A stretch of 64,000 nt of DNA from Stieleria sp. JC731 (GTDB lineage: Bacteria > Planctomycetota > Planctomycetia > Pirellulales > Pirellulaceae). Shown in pieces: positions 33,127 to 42,200 of this stretch. The position numbers and the translations under genes were made by a program. The notes below the pieces were generated by a model that ran no database searches, was not told the DNA's origin, and worked only from the letters and a program-made list of their open reading frames with translations. The stretch lies in NCBI RefSeq assembly GCF_020966635.1, contig NZ_JAJKFQ010000001.1, positions 682,001 to 746,000 on the forward strand. Reading direction: 5' to 3'. Within the stretch, counting starts at the first letter, position 1, and each line of letters begins with the position of its first letter.

Positions 33127-34146
33127 TTACGCAGGAACGGCTGCGCTTTTGACAGTCGCGATGATTGCGCTGGCAACCATGTATGGGTCGGCGTTCGACG
33201 CTGGGCGACGATCTTCCAACCAACCTTTCCAGCCGTTTTCGACCGTGCCGATTGGGATACGGATCGAAGCACCACGGTCAGAAACACCGTAGCTGAACTT
33301 GTCGATCGACTGTGTTTCGTGAAGGCCGGTCAAACGTTGATCGTTGTCAGCACCGTACACGTCGATGTGTTCTTTGATGCGTGGTTCGAACGCTTGGCAG
33401 ATTGCTTCGTAAGTTTCTTGGCTGCCGCAGTTACGCAATGTTTCGTTCGAGAAGTTTGCGTGCATGCCGCTTCCGTTCCAGTCGCCCTTGACTGGCTTGC
33501 AGTGCCAGTTGATCGACAGGCCGTGAGCTTCGGCAACGCGCTCAAGCAAGTAGCGAGACAACCAGATTTGGTCGCCAGCTTCTTTAGCGCCTTTGGAGAA
33601 GATCTGGAATTCCCATTGGCCCATCATCACTTCGGCGTTGATGCCTTCGACGTTCAGGCCAGCTTGCAGGCACAGTTCCAAGTGCTCTTCGACGATTTCA
33701 CGTCCAACTGCTTTGCCGGTTCCGACGCTGCAGTAGTAAGGGCCTTGAGGACCTGGGTAGCCTTCCATTGGGAAGCCGAGTGGCTTGTTGGTGTCAGGAT
33801 TCCACAGGGTGTATTCTTGCTCGAAACCGAACCAAAAATCGCCGTCATCATCATCGATGGTGGCGCGTCCGTTGGTGCGGTGTGGGGTGCCGTCGGCGTT
33901 CAGAACTTCGCACATCACGAGGAAGCCAGTGCCAAGGCGGCCTGGATCGGGGACAACGCGGACTGGCTTGAGCAAGCAGTCGGACGAACCGCCTGGAGCC
34001 TGCTCAGTCGAGGAGCCATCGAACGACCAGACCGGCGCGTCTTCAACATTTCCGCTGAAATCACTGACGACCTTCGTCTTGCTACGCAGACTTTGAGTCG
34101 GTTGATAACCATCCAACCAGACGTATTCCAACTTGCATTTGGTCAT
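33127..34146 (-). CDS. glnII: Type II (eukaryote-like) glutamine synthetase
   Basis: A 339-residue enzyme that makes glutamine from glutamate, ammonia and ATP. It begins LEYVWLDGYQPT and has WSFDGSSTEQA, GFEQEYTLW, GYPGPQGPYYCSVG, EGINAEVMMGQWEFQI and NWHCKPVKGDWNGSGMH, all typical of GSII. The short length and lack of a Tyr adenylylation loop also separate it from the 470-residue GlnA type. The ATG at 34146 is preceded by AGGGAGA at a suitable distance. The frame is open upstream to 34236, but that extension is not GSII-like. It has its own terminator downstream and a long non-coding region upstream. Confidence 0.95.
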   Translation of the reverse strand: MTKCKLEYVWLDGYQPTQSLRSKTKVVSDFSGNVEDAPVWSFDGSSTEQAPGGSSDCLLKPVRVVPDPGRLGTGFLVMCEVLNADGTPHRTNGRATIDDDDGDFWFGFEQEYTLWNPDTNKPLGFPMEGYPGPQGPYYCSVGTGKAVGREIVEEHLELCLQAGLNVEGINAEVMMGQWEFQIFSKGAKEAGDQIWLSRYLLERVAEAHGLSINWHCKPVKGDWNGSGMHANFSNETLRNCGSQETYEAICQAFEPRIKEHIDVYGADNDQRLTGLHETQSIDKFSYGVSDRGASIRIPIGTVENGWKGWLEDRRPASNADPYMVASAIIATVKSAAVPA

Positions 34147-35329
34147 GAAAAAGATTCTCCCTAGGTGAATCAAACGAGTGGACCAGTTGAAGGTGTCGCG
34201 GGGCAAAACGCCGGACTGCACCTTCGCTTCTACCAATGTCTACCTAACGCGTCCGAGACGACTCAGCCAACGCTTTGCCGTTCGGCCAGCCCAGTGAGCA
34301 AGTGGAACCAACCGCCTCTGAGCAACTACCGACCTTGTTCGTTGGCTGTGCTTCGCATTGCGCTGTCGCATCACGAAAACTCGCCGCGCCAAGGTTCACG
34401 AAGACGGGCTCCTGCGGTGTCTTCGTGTGTGGCCCGTGAAGGGCCTTATTTGCCGTCACGCTGTTTAACCTGTTGTAAACATGTCGCGCGTTGCCGCAAC
34501 ATTCTAGTTGCGTTCGCACCAGAAAAACAGCTCTCATGCAGCCCACACTTCTACCACGAAAGCTTCGTTTCGTCACCCCTCGCCGCCCGTTTCTGGGGGC
34601 AGAAATGCACCACTAGGTCTGCCAAAGCGAACGCATAAGGACGCCGTGTCGCATCGAATTTGTGCTGGTCAGCTGGGCTTCAAGAAGCTGGGGGAGTCGG
34701 GGCCCCTGGCCGAATCAACCAAGCTCTTAAGCTTCGCATTGCCTGGAAGGTGCTGATCACGCCAAAAAGGATGGTCAATGGCGGATCAGTGCGCGATGAG
34801 GAATGTTGTTGACTTTCCGTCCGTCGATCCAGCAAGTTGGCTCACCATCTTTCGGATAGCTCCAGGGACTTTGATCTGCTCTCGTCATCTGCATCGGTGA
34901 TCGATATCAGGCTTTGACGTTTATCCGTTCTGGGTGGCCGAGGAAAGAAGGCAGGATTGCGTTTAAAAAAATTTCTTTTGCGATTGAGACTGGTGAATTT
35001 GTTGTCGGCCTTGGGAAGTTTCTCGTTTCTAGCTCGCAAGCCACATTTACACAGACCGGTTCAGACGCTTTGCAGACGTCAAGATTTCACTGTGCTGGAT
35101 CCGTTCTGGGAATCTCCATCTGCTGGGAAATAATGCGGCTAGTCCCGCACGGACTTGACGCGGTTGGCGATTAGCAGCAGCCCGGCTATCAATACGCTGG
35201 CAATGGGATTGTGTCCAAAGACCGAGCGATATCGTCAGTCCCTGACGACGAACAGCGCGACCCAGATTGATCTAAAATGGGCCTCTCTTGGCAAGCTATC
35301 TATTCTCTGCTCAGCAATATCAAAACGAA
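34147..35329. promoter_or_regulatory. Non-coding region upstream of glnII and the NfeD-type gene
   Basis: About 1.2 kb between two divergent genes, with no ORF that looks real. It contains several inverted repeats: CAGCCAACG (34264-34272) with CGTTGGCTG (34340-34348); CACGAAGAC (34397-34405) with GTCTTCGTG (34419-34427); and GGCCC (34431-34435) with GGGCC (34441-34445) followed by TTATTT. The first two lie within 300 bp of the glnII start and could fold in its leader. The last looks like a weak plus-strand terminator. The stretch 34640-35329 shows nothing I can name. Confidence 0.45.
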
Positions 35330-37057
35330 ATGTTTCGCACGCCACTTCTTTTACAGCGTATCTGTCCCGCGGCGATGCTCTGGTTGTTTGCGTGCAGTGC
35401 TTACTTGCGGATGCTCCTTGGTGCTTATTTGCGGACGCTCCTTGGGGTTTTTTGGGGGATGGTCCTTGGGGTGATGTTGCTAACGCCGGTCGCAACCGCA
35501 CAGGAACTATCAGCACAGGAAAAATCAGCGGAAGCCCTATCGAGCGAAGCCGAGGGAGTTGTTGAACAACCACGGGGTCTCCAAGACGAAGAGGCATCCG
35601 GTGGCGGCAATGAGCGTCAACAGGATACAGAAGTCAAAGCAGCGAAGGTGCGGAAGGCCGTGTTAATTCCGTTTCATGATGCGATTCACGCACTCAGTGC
35701 CGAACTGTTGATGCGCAAATTTCACGAGGCAGTCGACTCCGGTGTTGATGTCATCATTTTGGACATCAATTCACCCGGCGGTGAAGTGTTCTACACCTTT
35801 GAAATCATGGACATGATCTTGGAGACGAAAAATGTAGAGACCGTCGCATACGTTCAAAAAGATGCGATCAGTGGCGCGGCGCTGATCGCGATTTCATGCG
35901 ACAAGATTTACATGAGCCCCAATGGGCGTCTTGGTGATGCAGGTGTCATCATGATGGGCGAAGATGGCGCTTTTCGATACGTCGAGGAGAAACGACGAAG
36001 TGCCGTCGCTCAGCGGGCAAGGGACGCCGCCGAGCAGACGGGGCGGCCGATGACATTGGCGGAGAAAATGACGGACAAGGACATGGTCGTTTTTCGGTCT
36101 GTCAACAAAGAGTCCGGCGAGGTGCGGTATCTCAGTGACAAAGAACTGGAATCAATGCCCGATGCCGATCAATGGGAAGTTGGAAAACCAATCCGTGAAG
36201 CGAACAAAGACATGTTTTTCATCGCGAATGGGAAACGTCTTGTCGAGCTAGGAATGGCAGAGCAGACCGTCGAGAGCGTTGATGAACTTGCGGAGCAGCT
36301 TGATGTCGAAACACCCATTCCCGTGCTCGATCGCACCGGAACGGACATTGCCATCATGATTCTCAATCATTGGTTCGTGACGTTCCTGCTATTAGTTGTC
36401 GGGTTGGTAGCGCTTGGAATTGAACTGAGCGCACCGGGGATCGGGATTGGCGGTTTGACCTCGATGCTGTGTTTCGGATTGTTCTTCTGGAGTCGCTTTC
36501 TAGGAGGCACCGCAGGTTGGCTGGAGGTCACGCTATTCGTTCTCGGGATCGCATTCATCGGTATGGAGATCTTTGTCATTCCAGGATTTGGTGTCGCCGG
36601 TCTAGGCGGGTTTGCGCTGTTGCTAACATCACTGGTGATGGCTTCACACCGATTTATCGATCTGCAGAATGGACAAAACCTGATCGATGTAGGTTGGGAT
36701 GTCGTGACCGTCCTTGGGGCCTTCATTGGTTTCTTTATCGCGATGCTGATACTTTCGAAGTATATCGGCGATATCCCGGGACTCGGGCGTTTGACATTGA
36801 AACCGCAAGTGGCGCTTCCAGGCGTCGGCGAAGATCCGGCGGCCGGTGGTGCCGCACCAAGTGTGTTGATGCCGGGGTGGCAACGCGTTCAGATCGGGGA
36901 TACCGGCGTCGCCGTTGGTGCGTTGAGGCCGGGCGGCAAGATGGCGGTCGATGACTACACCGTCGACGTGGTCACCGAAGGCGACTTCGTTGACGGCGGG
37001 CAGAGTGTGAAGGTGATCGCAAAGCAGGGCAGCCGCGTTGTGGTGCGTTTAACCTAA
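35330..37057 (+). CDS. NfeD-family membrane serine protease (ClpP-class, STOPP/NfeD1 type)
   Basis: About 575 residues. The N-terminus has a long hydrophobic segment (about 14-48) ending VATAQE, acting as a signal peptide or anchor. A ClpP/crotonase-fold protease domain follows (VIILDINSPGGEV, then DAISGAALIAISCDKIYM with probable nucleophile S181). After it are five or so membrane helices (about 340-490). The C-terminal NfeD OB-fold domain has GDTGVAVGALRPGGK and EGDFVDGGQSVKVI. The family is thought to act with SPFH/flotillin-like proteins in membrane quality control; no such gene is beside it here. The ATG at 35330 was chosen over a TTG at 35288. Confidence 0.88.
   Translation: MFRTPLLLQRICPAAMLWLFACSAYLRMLLGAYLRTLLGVFWGMVLGVMLLTPVATAQELSAQEKSAEALSSEAEGVVEQPRGLQDEEASGGGNERQQDTEVKAAKVRKAVLIPFHDAIHALSAELLMRKFHEAVDSGVDVIILDINSPGGEVFYTFEIMDMILETKNVETVAYVQKDAISGAALIAISCDKIYMSPNGRLGDAGVIMMGEDGAFRYVEEKRRSAVAQRARDAAEQTGRPMTLAEKMTDKDMVVFRSVNKESGEVRYLSDKELESMPDADQWEVGKPIREANKDMFFIANGKRLVELGMAEQTVESVDELAEQLDVETPIPVLDRTGTDIAIMILNHWFVTFLLLVVGLVALGIELSAPGIGIGGLTSMLCFGLFFWSRFLGGTAGWLEVTLFVLGIAFIGMEIFVIPGFGVAGLGGFALLLTSLVMASHRFIDLQNGQNLIDVGWDVVTVLGAFIGFFIAMLILSKYIGDIPGLGRLTLKPQVALPGVGEDPAAGGAAPSVLMPGWQRVQIGDTGVAVGALRPGGKMAVDDYTVDVVTEGDFVDGGQSVKVIAKQGSRVVVRLT
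35405..35466 (+). repeat. 24-nt direct repeats in the NfeD leader segment
   Basis: TTGCGGATGCTCCTTGG (35405-35421) recurs as TTGCGGACGCTCCTTGG (35429-35445), with 16 of 17 bases identical. A third, weaker copy starts near 35453 (GGGATGGTCCTTGG). The period of 24 nt adds eight residues per copy to the hydrophobic segment (LRMLLGAY, LRTLLGVF, WGMVLGVM). Confidence 0.8.
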
Positions 37058-37252
37058 TTTCATGGATGCCTTTTCAGATCGGATTTCCAACTGGCCGGTC
37101 GCCACTGCCGCAGAATCTTTCGATGATGTTTTTGGAGTACCGTTAATGAGAATTCACCGGTCAGCCGGCGTCAGTTCGCGGTTCGATTGTTGAATCGCGC
37201 CCCAACGCTGTTTGGCTGATCAAGGTGTTCAATCGCTATCGAAGCGATCTAT

Positions 37253-38713
37253 CTAGGCAGGGTCACTTTCCAAGTCGACGCTGTCGCGACATGCAGTCAC
37301 AAAGCGATACTCTGCAAGCGTCGGATCGTCATCGTCCAGGACGTTTCCGGCCGTCACAAACTTGTCGAGTTTGACTCCACATTCAACTAGGAATCCTGCG
37401 ATGTCCGTCGGCCCGTAGATGAATTTTTCACCAATCATCTCCATCTGATCGACGAATGCGTGGATATTGGGATCACCGGTGTTGGCATGAATCACAGCGG
37501 GTGTGACACAGTCGAGCCACAGGCGGCTTGCAGGGTTCTTCAGTGATCGCATGACAGAGGAAAGCAATCGCACGTTCTGTTCATGTTCAAAGTACATGGA
37601 ACAGCCTTCGTAGATCACCAGCGTTGCGGCAGTCTGTGAGAACGCAAAGTGATCTCGCAGTTTGCTACCGACATCGCATCGCAAAAAGTCGGCCGCGATC
37701 TGATACCGTTCAGGCGTCTGATGCGTTCCACCGATTTGCTTATCCATTCGCTGGATGACGTGCTGCCGTTCGGTCAACATTTCAGGCAAATCGATTTCGA
37801 AAACCGTGGCGCCCTTCAAATGGTTGCTCAGCCTTAGCGGTCGCATATCCAGGCCGGCTCCCAGCATGACCAACTGCTCGACTTCCGGCATCGAACGAAG
37901 GACATCGTCCGCATTGATCGTGCGTGCTGCGACCATCGACTGCAACTGCGGTAGAACTTTTTGAAGGCGTTCCGCCTGAAGCAACCCATGCGTTCCCGCC
38001 GCGAACATATCATGCCCGCCATCGATACGGATTTTGATGCCGTCTTCGCGACAGATCCATTGTCCTTCTTGTCTACTACGTTGAGCACGCAGTCCCGCAA
38101 TGATGCGCGCTGACTTTTTCAAGTTCAGCTTCGATAGTGATGACCGTTGCCCGTCTTCACGATCTCGCAACAGTTGTGAGGTCGCTTGTGCGAAGTACTT
38201 CATTTCGGCAACCGCAACACGCTCGTTGTCTTCGGAGAAAAACTCCACCGTGAGCGTGACCAGTACGATTCGCCCGCCGAAGTATCGAGACTTGATTCGT
38301 TCGGCTGTTTTGGCATCGATACGGCAAACACCACGCAGATGGCTGGTGCTTGGGTTTTCGTACTTTACATCCATCGAAGCCAGCCATAGTGAGGCTGATC
38401 GATTGGGATGCCCTCGATGGATCCCGGTTAGCGGTACACCGGTCAATAGCGTGGTTAAAGCCATGCCGCCGGTATAGTCCGCCGACAATGAAATCAACGC
38501 GGCTTGATGTGTCCCGTGTTGGTTTGTCGTCGGAACGCTAAGTGGTAACACCGATTCACAGTAACCGCGTTCAACCTTGGTAATTTTCCATCCCGTCCAT
38601 TCAAGAACCGGCACCGCTCGGTGTAGCAGACGGTTCATCAGTTCCGGGTTTACGCGTTGAGCGTAATCGGACTCCCACGTGACGGGAGTTTCTATTTCGA
38701 TCGCAGACATCAT
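37253..38713 (-). CDS. Fusion of a hotdog (DUF4442-like) domain and a leucine carboxyl methyltransferase-like domain
   Basis: A 486-residue protein. Residues 1 to about 185 look like a hotdog-fold thioesterase of the DUF4442/PaaI kind (NQHGTHQAALISLSADYTGG, then VTLTVEFFSEDNERVA). Residues about 200-480 look like the LCM/Ppm1 family of SAM-dependent O-methyltransferases. The SAM-binding motif is VMLGAGLDMRPLRL, followed by FEIDLPEML and LVIYEGCSMYFE. The combination suggests action on an acyl-thioester or carboxylated small molecule, but the substrate is not evident. No polyketide or fatty-acid gene is adjacent. The gene could be started at 38713 or one codon later. Confidence 0.8.
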   Translation of the reverse strand: MMSAIEIETPVTWESDYAQRVNPELMNRLLHRAVPVLEWTGWKITKVERGYCESVLPLSVPTTNQHGTHQAALISLSADYTGGMALTTLLTGVPLTGIHRGHPNRSASLWLASMDVKYENPSTSHLRGVCRIDAKTAERIKSRYFGGRIVLVTLTVEFFSEDNERVAVAEMKYFAQATSQLLRDREDGQRSSLSKLNLKKSARIIAGLRAQRSRQEGQWICREDGIKIRIDGGHDMFAAGTHGLLQAERLQKVLPQLQSMVAARTINADDVLRSMPEVEQLVMLGAGLDMRPLRLSNHLKGATVFEIDLPEMLTERQHVIQRMDKQIGGTHQTPERYQIAADFLRCDVGSKLRDHFAFSQTAATLVIYEGCSMYFEHEQNVRLLSSVMRSLKNPASRLWLDCVTPAVIHANTGDPNIHAFVDQMEMIGEKFIYGPTDIAGFLVECGVKLDKFVTAGNVLDDDDPTLAEYRFVTACRDSVDLESDPA

Positions 38714-39249
38714 TTGCCCCCTGTTTGTTGCGAACGAGTAGTAACAGACACAATGTCGGCTATTACGTTAGGGAATCACGCCGTGTACGCCAGTATTCAG
38801 AGGCGCATGTGAGCCACCCCTGAGGGTGAACCCTTACCGAAGATATCACCTCGGTAAATAAGCGGAGACCTACTGTTTCCTAGATACATGGTGTGCGTGA
38901 CCGTTAATCCACGCCATCGCAGCCTGTCGGATTGGTCCAAGTCCATGAATGACAGTCAAGCGAGTTGTGGGTTTGCTTCGGACGTTGTTGATGTCCGATC
39001 AAAGCAAGCTTTCAGCCGCATTGGAACAGAACAGGTTTCGGGCACGTTGTCAGTAATAAAAGCTGATGCACGTGTCGGTATCGCATCGGGTACGTGATGC
39101 GTTGGACTCGAGGAGGCCCCACCCTCGACAAACAGAATTCGTACGCGAAGCAAACAGATCGGCTGTTTGTACGCAACGAAGTGAAGCGACAACTGTGTCG
39201 ATTTTGTATCGCACAGTGCGACAATTGGGCCACACTCGATTCCGTCGAA
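38714..39249. promoter_or_regulatory. Divergent region before the signalling hybrid
   Basis: 536 bp between divergent genes. TTACCGA (38834-38840) and TCGGTAA (38851-38857) form a perfect 7-bp inverted repeat with a 10-bp centre. Just upstream, CACCC and GGGTG form a 5-bp hairpin. This is a candidate operator or leader hairpin. The frame of the downstream gene is open from a GTG at 39094, but the added residues do not look like part of the protein. Confidence 0.35.
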
Positions 39250-42200
39250 ATGAACCTTAACGACCCAACCGAACAACACCTCCACTTGGTCCGCCGACTG
39301 TCGGATATCGAAGATGTGAGGTGTTTATTGGTCGAAGACGACCAAACCGGTGATCAGTTTATCTTGCGTCGTCTTAATCGATCCATCTTGCCGGATGACC
39401 TTCAGTCCCGTTTTGACAACGAAGTTCGACTGTTAAGCAAGTTTGAATGCGATTCCTACAATGCGATGGCCTGGCATCGATGGGCCGACGATCATCTGCA
39501 GGTTGCGTATCCATTTCAAACGGGATGTTCGCTTGGTGACTTGTTGGGCGAAGGGCCTTTGGGGGCACACCTTGTCACGACGATTGCTGTTGATCTCCTA
39601 GAAGCACTCGTTCTAGTTCATGGTCAGGGTTGTATTCACCGTGATTTTCGACCTTCGCATATCATCTTGCGAGAAGACGGACATGCGATTTTGGGTGGGT
39701 ATGGACCGCTATGGCGAGTCGGCCTAACCGATCCGGATAACCCGTCCAGCGTCGAAATGTTGCGCTATGCTTCGCCGGAACTGGCGGGGATCATTCGTCA
39801 CGACATTGGCCCGTCCTCGGATCTGTATTCGCTAGGGTTGATTCTGTATTACGCACTGGCCGGCAAGCCAATGTGCGATGCGACGACTGTAAGCGAGATC
39901 CTGCTGCAGCATTCGACCAAAGACCTCGATACCGATCATCTACCAAGCTCGACTCCGGCGCCTTTGGTAGAGATGATCGAGCGTCTGACGCAGAAAGAAC
40001 CACGCGAACGCTACCAGTCGACGGCAGCGGCATGCGATGACGCTAAAGCCATCTTGCGGATGATCGAAAACGATGATCCGGATTCCACGGTTGTCATCGG
40101 GCGAAGCGACGCACGGGCCGGTTTGGTTGATCCGGCGTTTGTCGGTCGCGAAGCCCAGATTCGTGCCTTGAGCGAAAACCTGGAGTTGGTCGTCGAAGGC
40201 GCATGGCGACAGGTCATGATCGCGTCGCCATCAGGGATGGGCAAAAGCCGCCTCACGCAAGAGATCAGCCGGTTGGCAACTCGGCGAGGTTGTATCGTCT
40301 TGCATGGCGATTCAACCGATCAGGCCACTGGTGAACCCAATGCGGCCTGGATGCAGGTTATCACAAGGCTGGCCGCCGTCTGTCACACCGATGAAGCACT
40401 GCGATGTCGACTCGCAGAATTAATGTCGGATTATCGCGAAGAAGTTCTTACCGCGATGCCGCCGTTGGCACACGTATTCGGGTGGTCCGGAAAAAGGCTT
40501 TCCGGTCCTGAAGACCGAGGTCAAAGCCGAGTCTTGGCTGCCTTCGCCATCCTGATTACCGGTTTGGGATCATCAGGGCAGCCTGTCTTGATCACGCTGG
40601 ACAATTGCCAGTGGATGGACGATCAATCCATTCGTGTATTGCAGCGGGTCTCGCGCAGCGAAGCGTCACACGCGATGCTGTTATTGCTTTCTCGGCCGGA
40701 TGAAGGACAGTGCAAGCGCATCAGTGAAATTGCTCGTCCTGACCAATCACTTTCGTTAGGACCGCTGGACCGTAAAAGCATCGGTCGGCTTTGCGAATCG
40801 ATGGCGGGAACGCTTCCGCAGGATGCGATCGGAGTCATCGCCGACTATGCCGAAGGAAGTCCGTTCATGGCATCGGCCGTGTTGCGGGGGATGGTCGAGT
40901 CTTCGGTATTGCTTTCGGAGCAAGATCGCTGGGTTTTGAACCATGACCGTTTGGCAGGGTTCCAAACCGCGGCAAGTGCAGGCGAAGTTCTAGCCGAACG
41001 GATCAAGAACTTGCCTCCATTGGCCATTCGGTTTCTGGAGTCTGCGGCCGTTATCGGTGGCTCGTTTACGTTGGATGCCGTCGCGACGCTGTCCGGAATT
41101 GAGCTCGAAGACAGCTTCTCGCTGCTCGCGGATATCCGGCGTCAGCGTTTGATTTGGAGCAAGCCGGACGGCGAATACGCCTTTGCTCATGACAAGATTC
41201 GTGAAACCGTCTTAAAGTATCTTGCGCCCGAACAGAAGCGTGAGATGCACGGTCGGTTCGGAGCGTACCTCGCCGAAACGCGAAGCTCTGCCCACTATGA
41301 TTTGGCGTATCACTTCGACGAAGCTGGCATGCATCGCGAAGCCCTTTCTCACGCGTTGGCTGCGGCAGACGCGGCGAGGGCGGAGTTTTCACTGAGCAGT
41401 GCGAAGCGACAGCTCGAGATCGCTTCCCGAGCCAAGCAATATGCGGACCCACAAACTCGCCATCGTGTCGAATCGATGATGAGCGAAGTGGTGATGCTTC
41501 AAGGTGAATACGATAGTGCCGAAGAGTGGCTATCTAAATGCGCCGTCAGCGCGATTACGGATCACGATGAGGCTGTCGTCGCGACGCGTCTTGGCGAGTT
41601 AGCGTTCAAGCGTGGCAACAAACAACAGGCCGTCGAGTACTACGAGGATGCTCTTCGTCGTCTTGGGGAACCGATTTGCAACAATCGTTTGCAGTTGGGG
41701 GGGCGATTGATGCGGGAAATCGCAGTGCAAACCTTGCACACGTATTTTCCGAAAATGGTCCATGGTGGTGATCGCTTGCCAGACGAAACCGAACTGTTGC
41801 GTCAGAAGCTTTACAGTCACATCGCACACGGCTATTGGTACACCCGCGACAAATACTACACCCTATGGTCGCACCTGCGAGGCATGAATCGCGGGGAGCG
41901 ATATCGACCGACGACGACACTTGCGCAAGCGTATAGCGAGCACGCGCCGGCGATGAGCTTGTTGGGTTGGTATGGGCGTGGCCAAAGGTATGCAACACAG
42001 TCGCTCGAAATTCGCAAAGACCTTCACGACGTTTGGGGGCAGGGGCAATCGCGGCACTTTCTCAGTATCTTGCTGTATTCATCAAGCCAGTTCGAAGCTT
42101 GCAGCCAAGAAGCGAGCCAAGCGGTTTCGATTCTGGAACGTACCGGCGACTACTGGGAAGTCCATACCGCGCGATACCAGTACGCAGGTTCGCTTTATCG

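Noticed and set aside
33319-34164. A 281-residue plus-strand frame opposite glutamine synthetase
   Set aside because: The minus strand encodes a complete GSII with terminator and ribosome-binding site; the plus frame has no recognisable content.
34147-34300. A glutamine riboswitch in the glnII leader
   Set aside because: The minus-strand leader does not show the conserved glnA-motif core as I know it; only generic hairpins are visible.
34165-34756. Two plus-strand frames in the glnII upstream region
   Set aside because: Their composition is unlike the neighbouring proteins and they cover the inverted-repeat cluster; probably chance.
39094-39249. An N-terminal extension of the signalling hybrid from the GTG at 39094
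   Set aside because: The added 52 residues do not resemble a kinase-domain lead-in; the ATG at 39250 gives a normal start.
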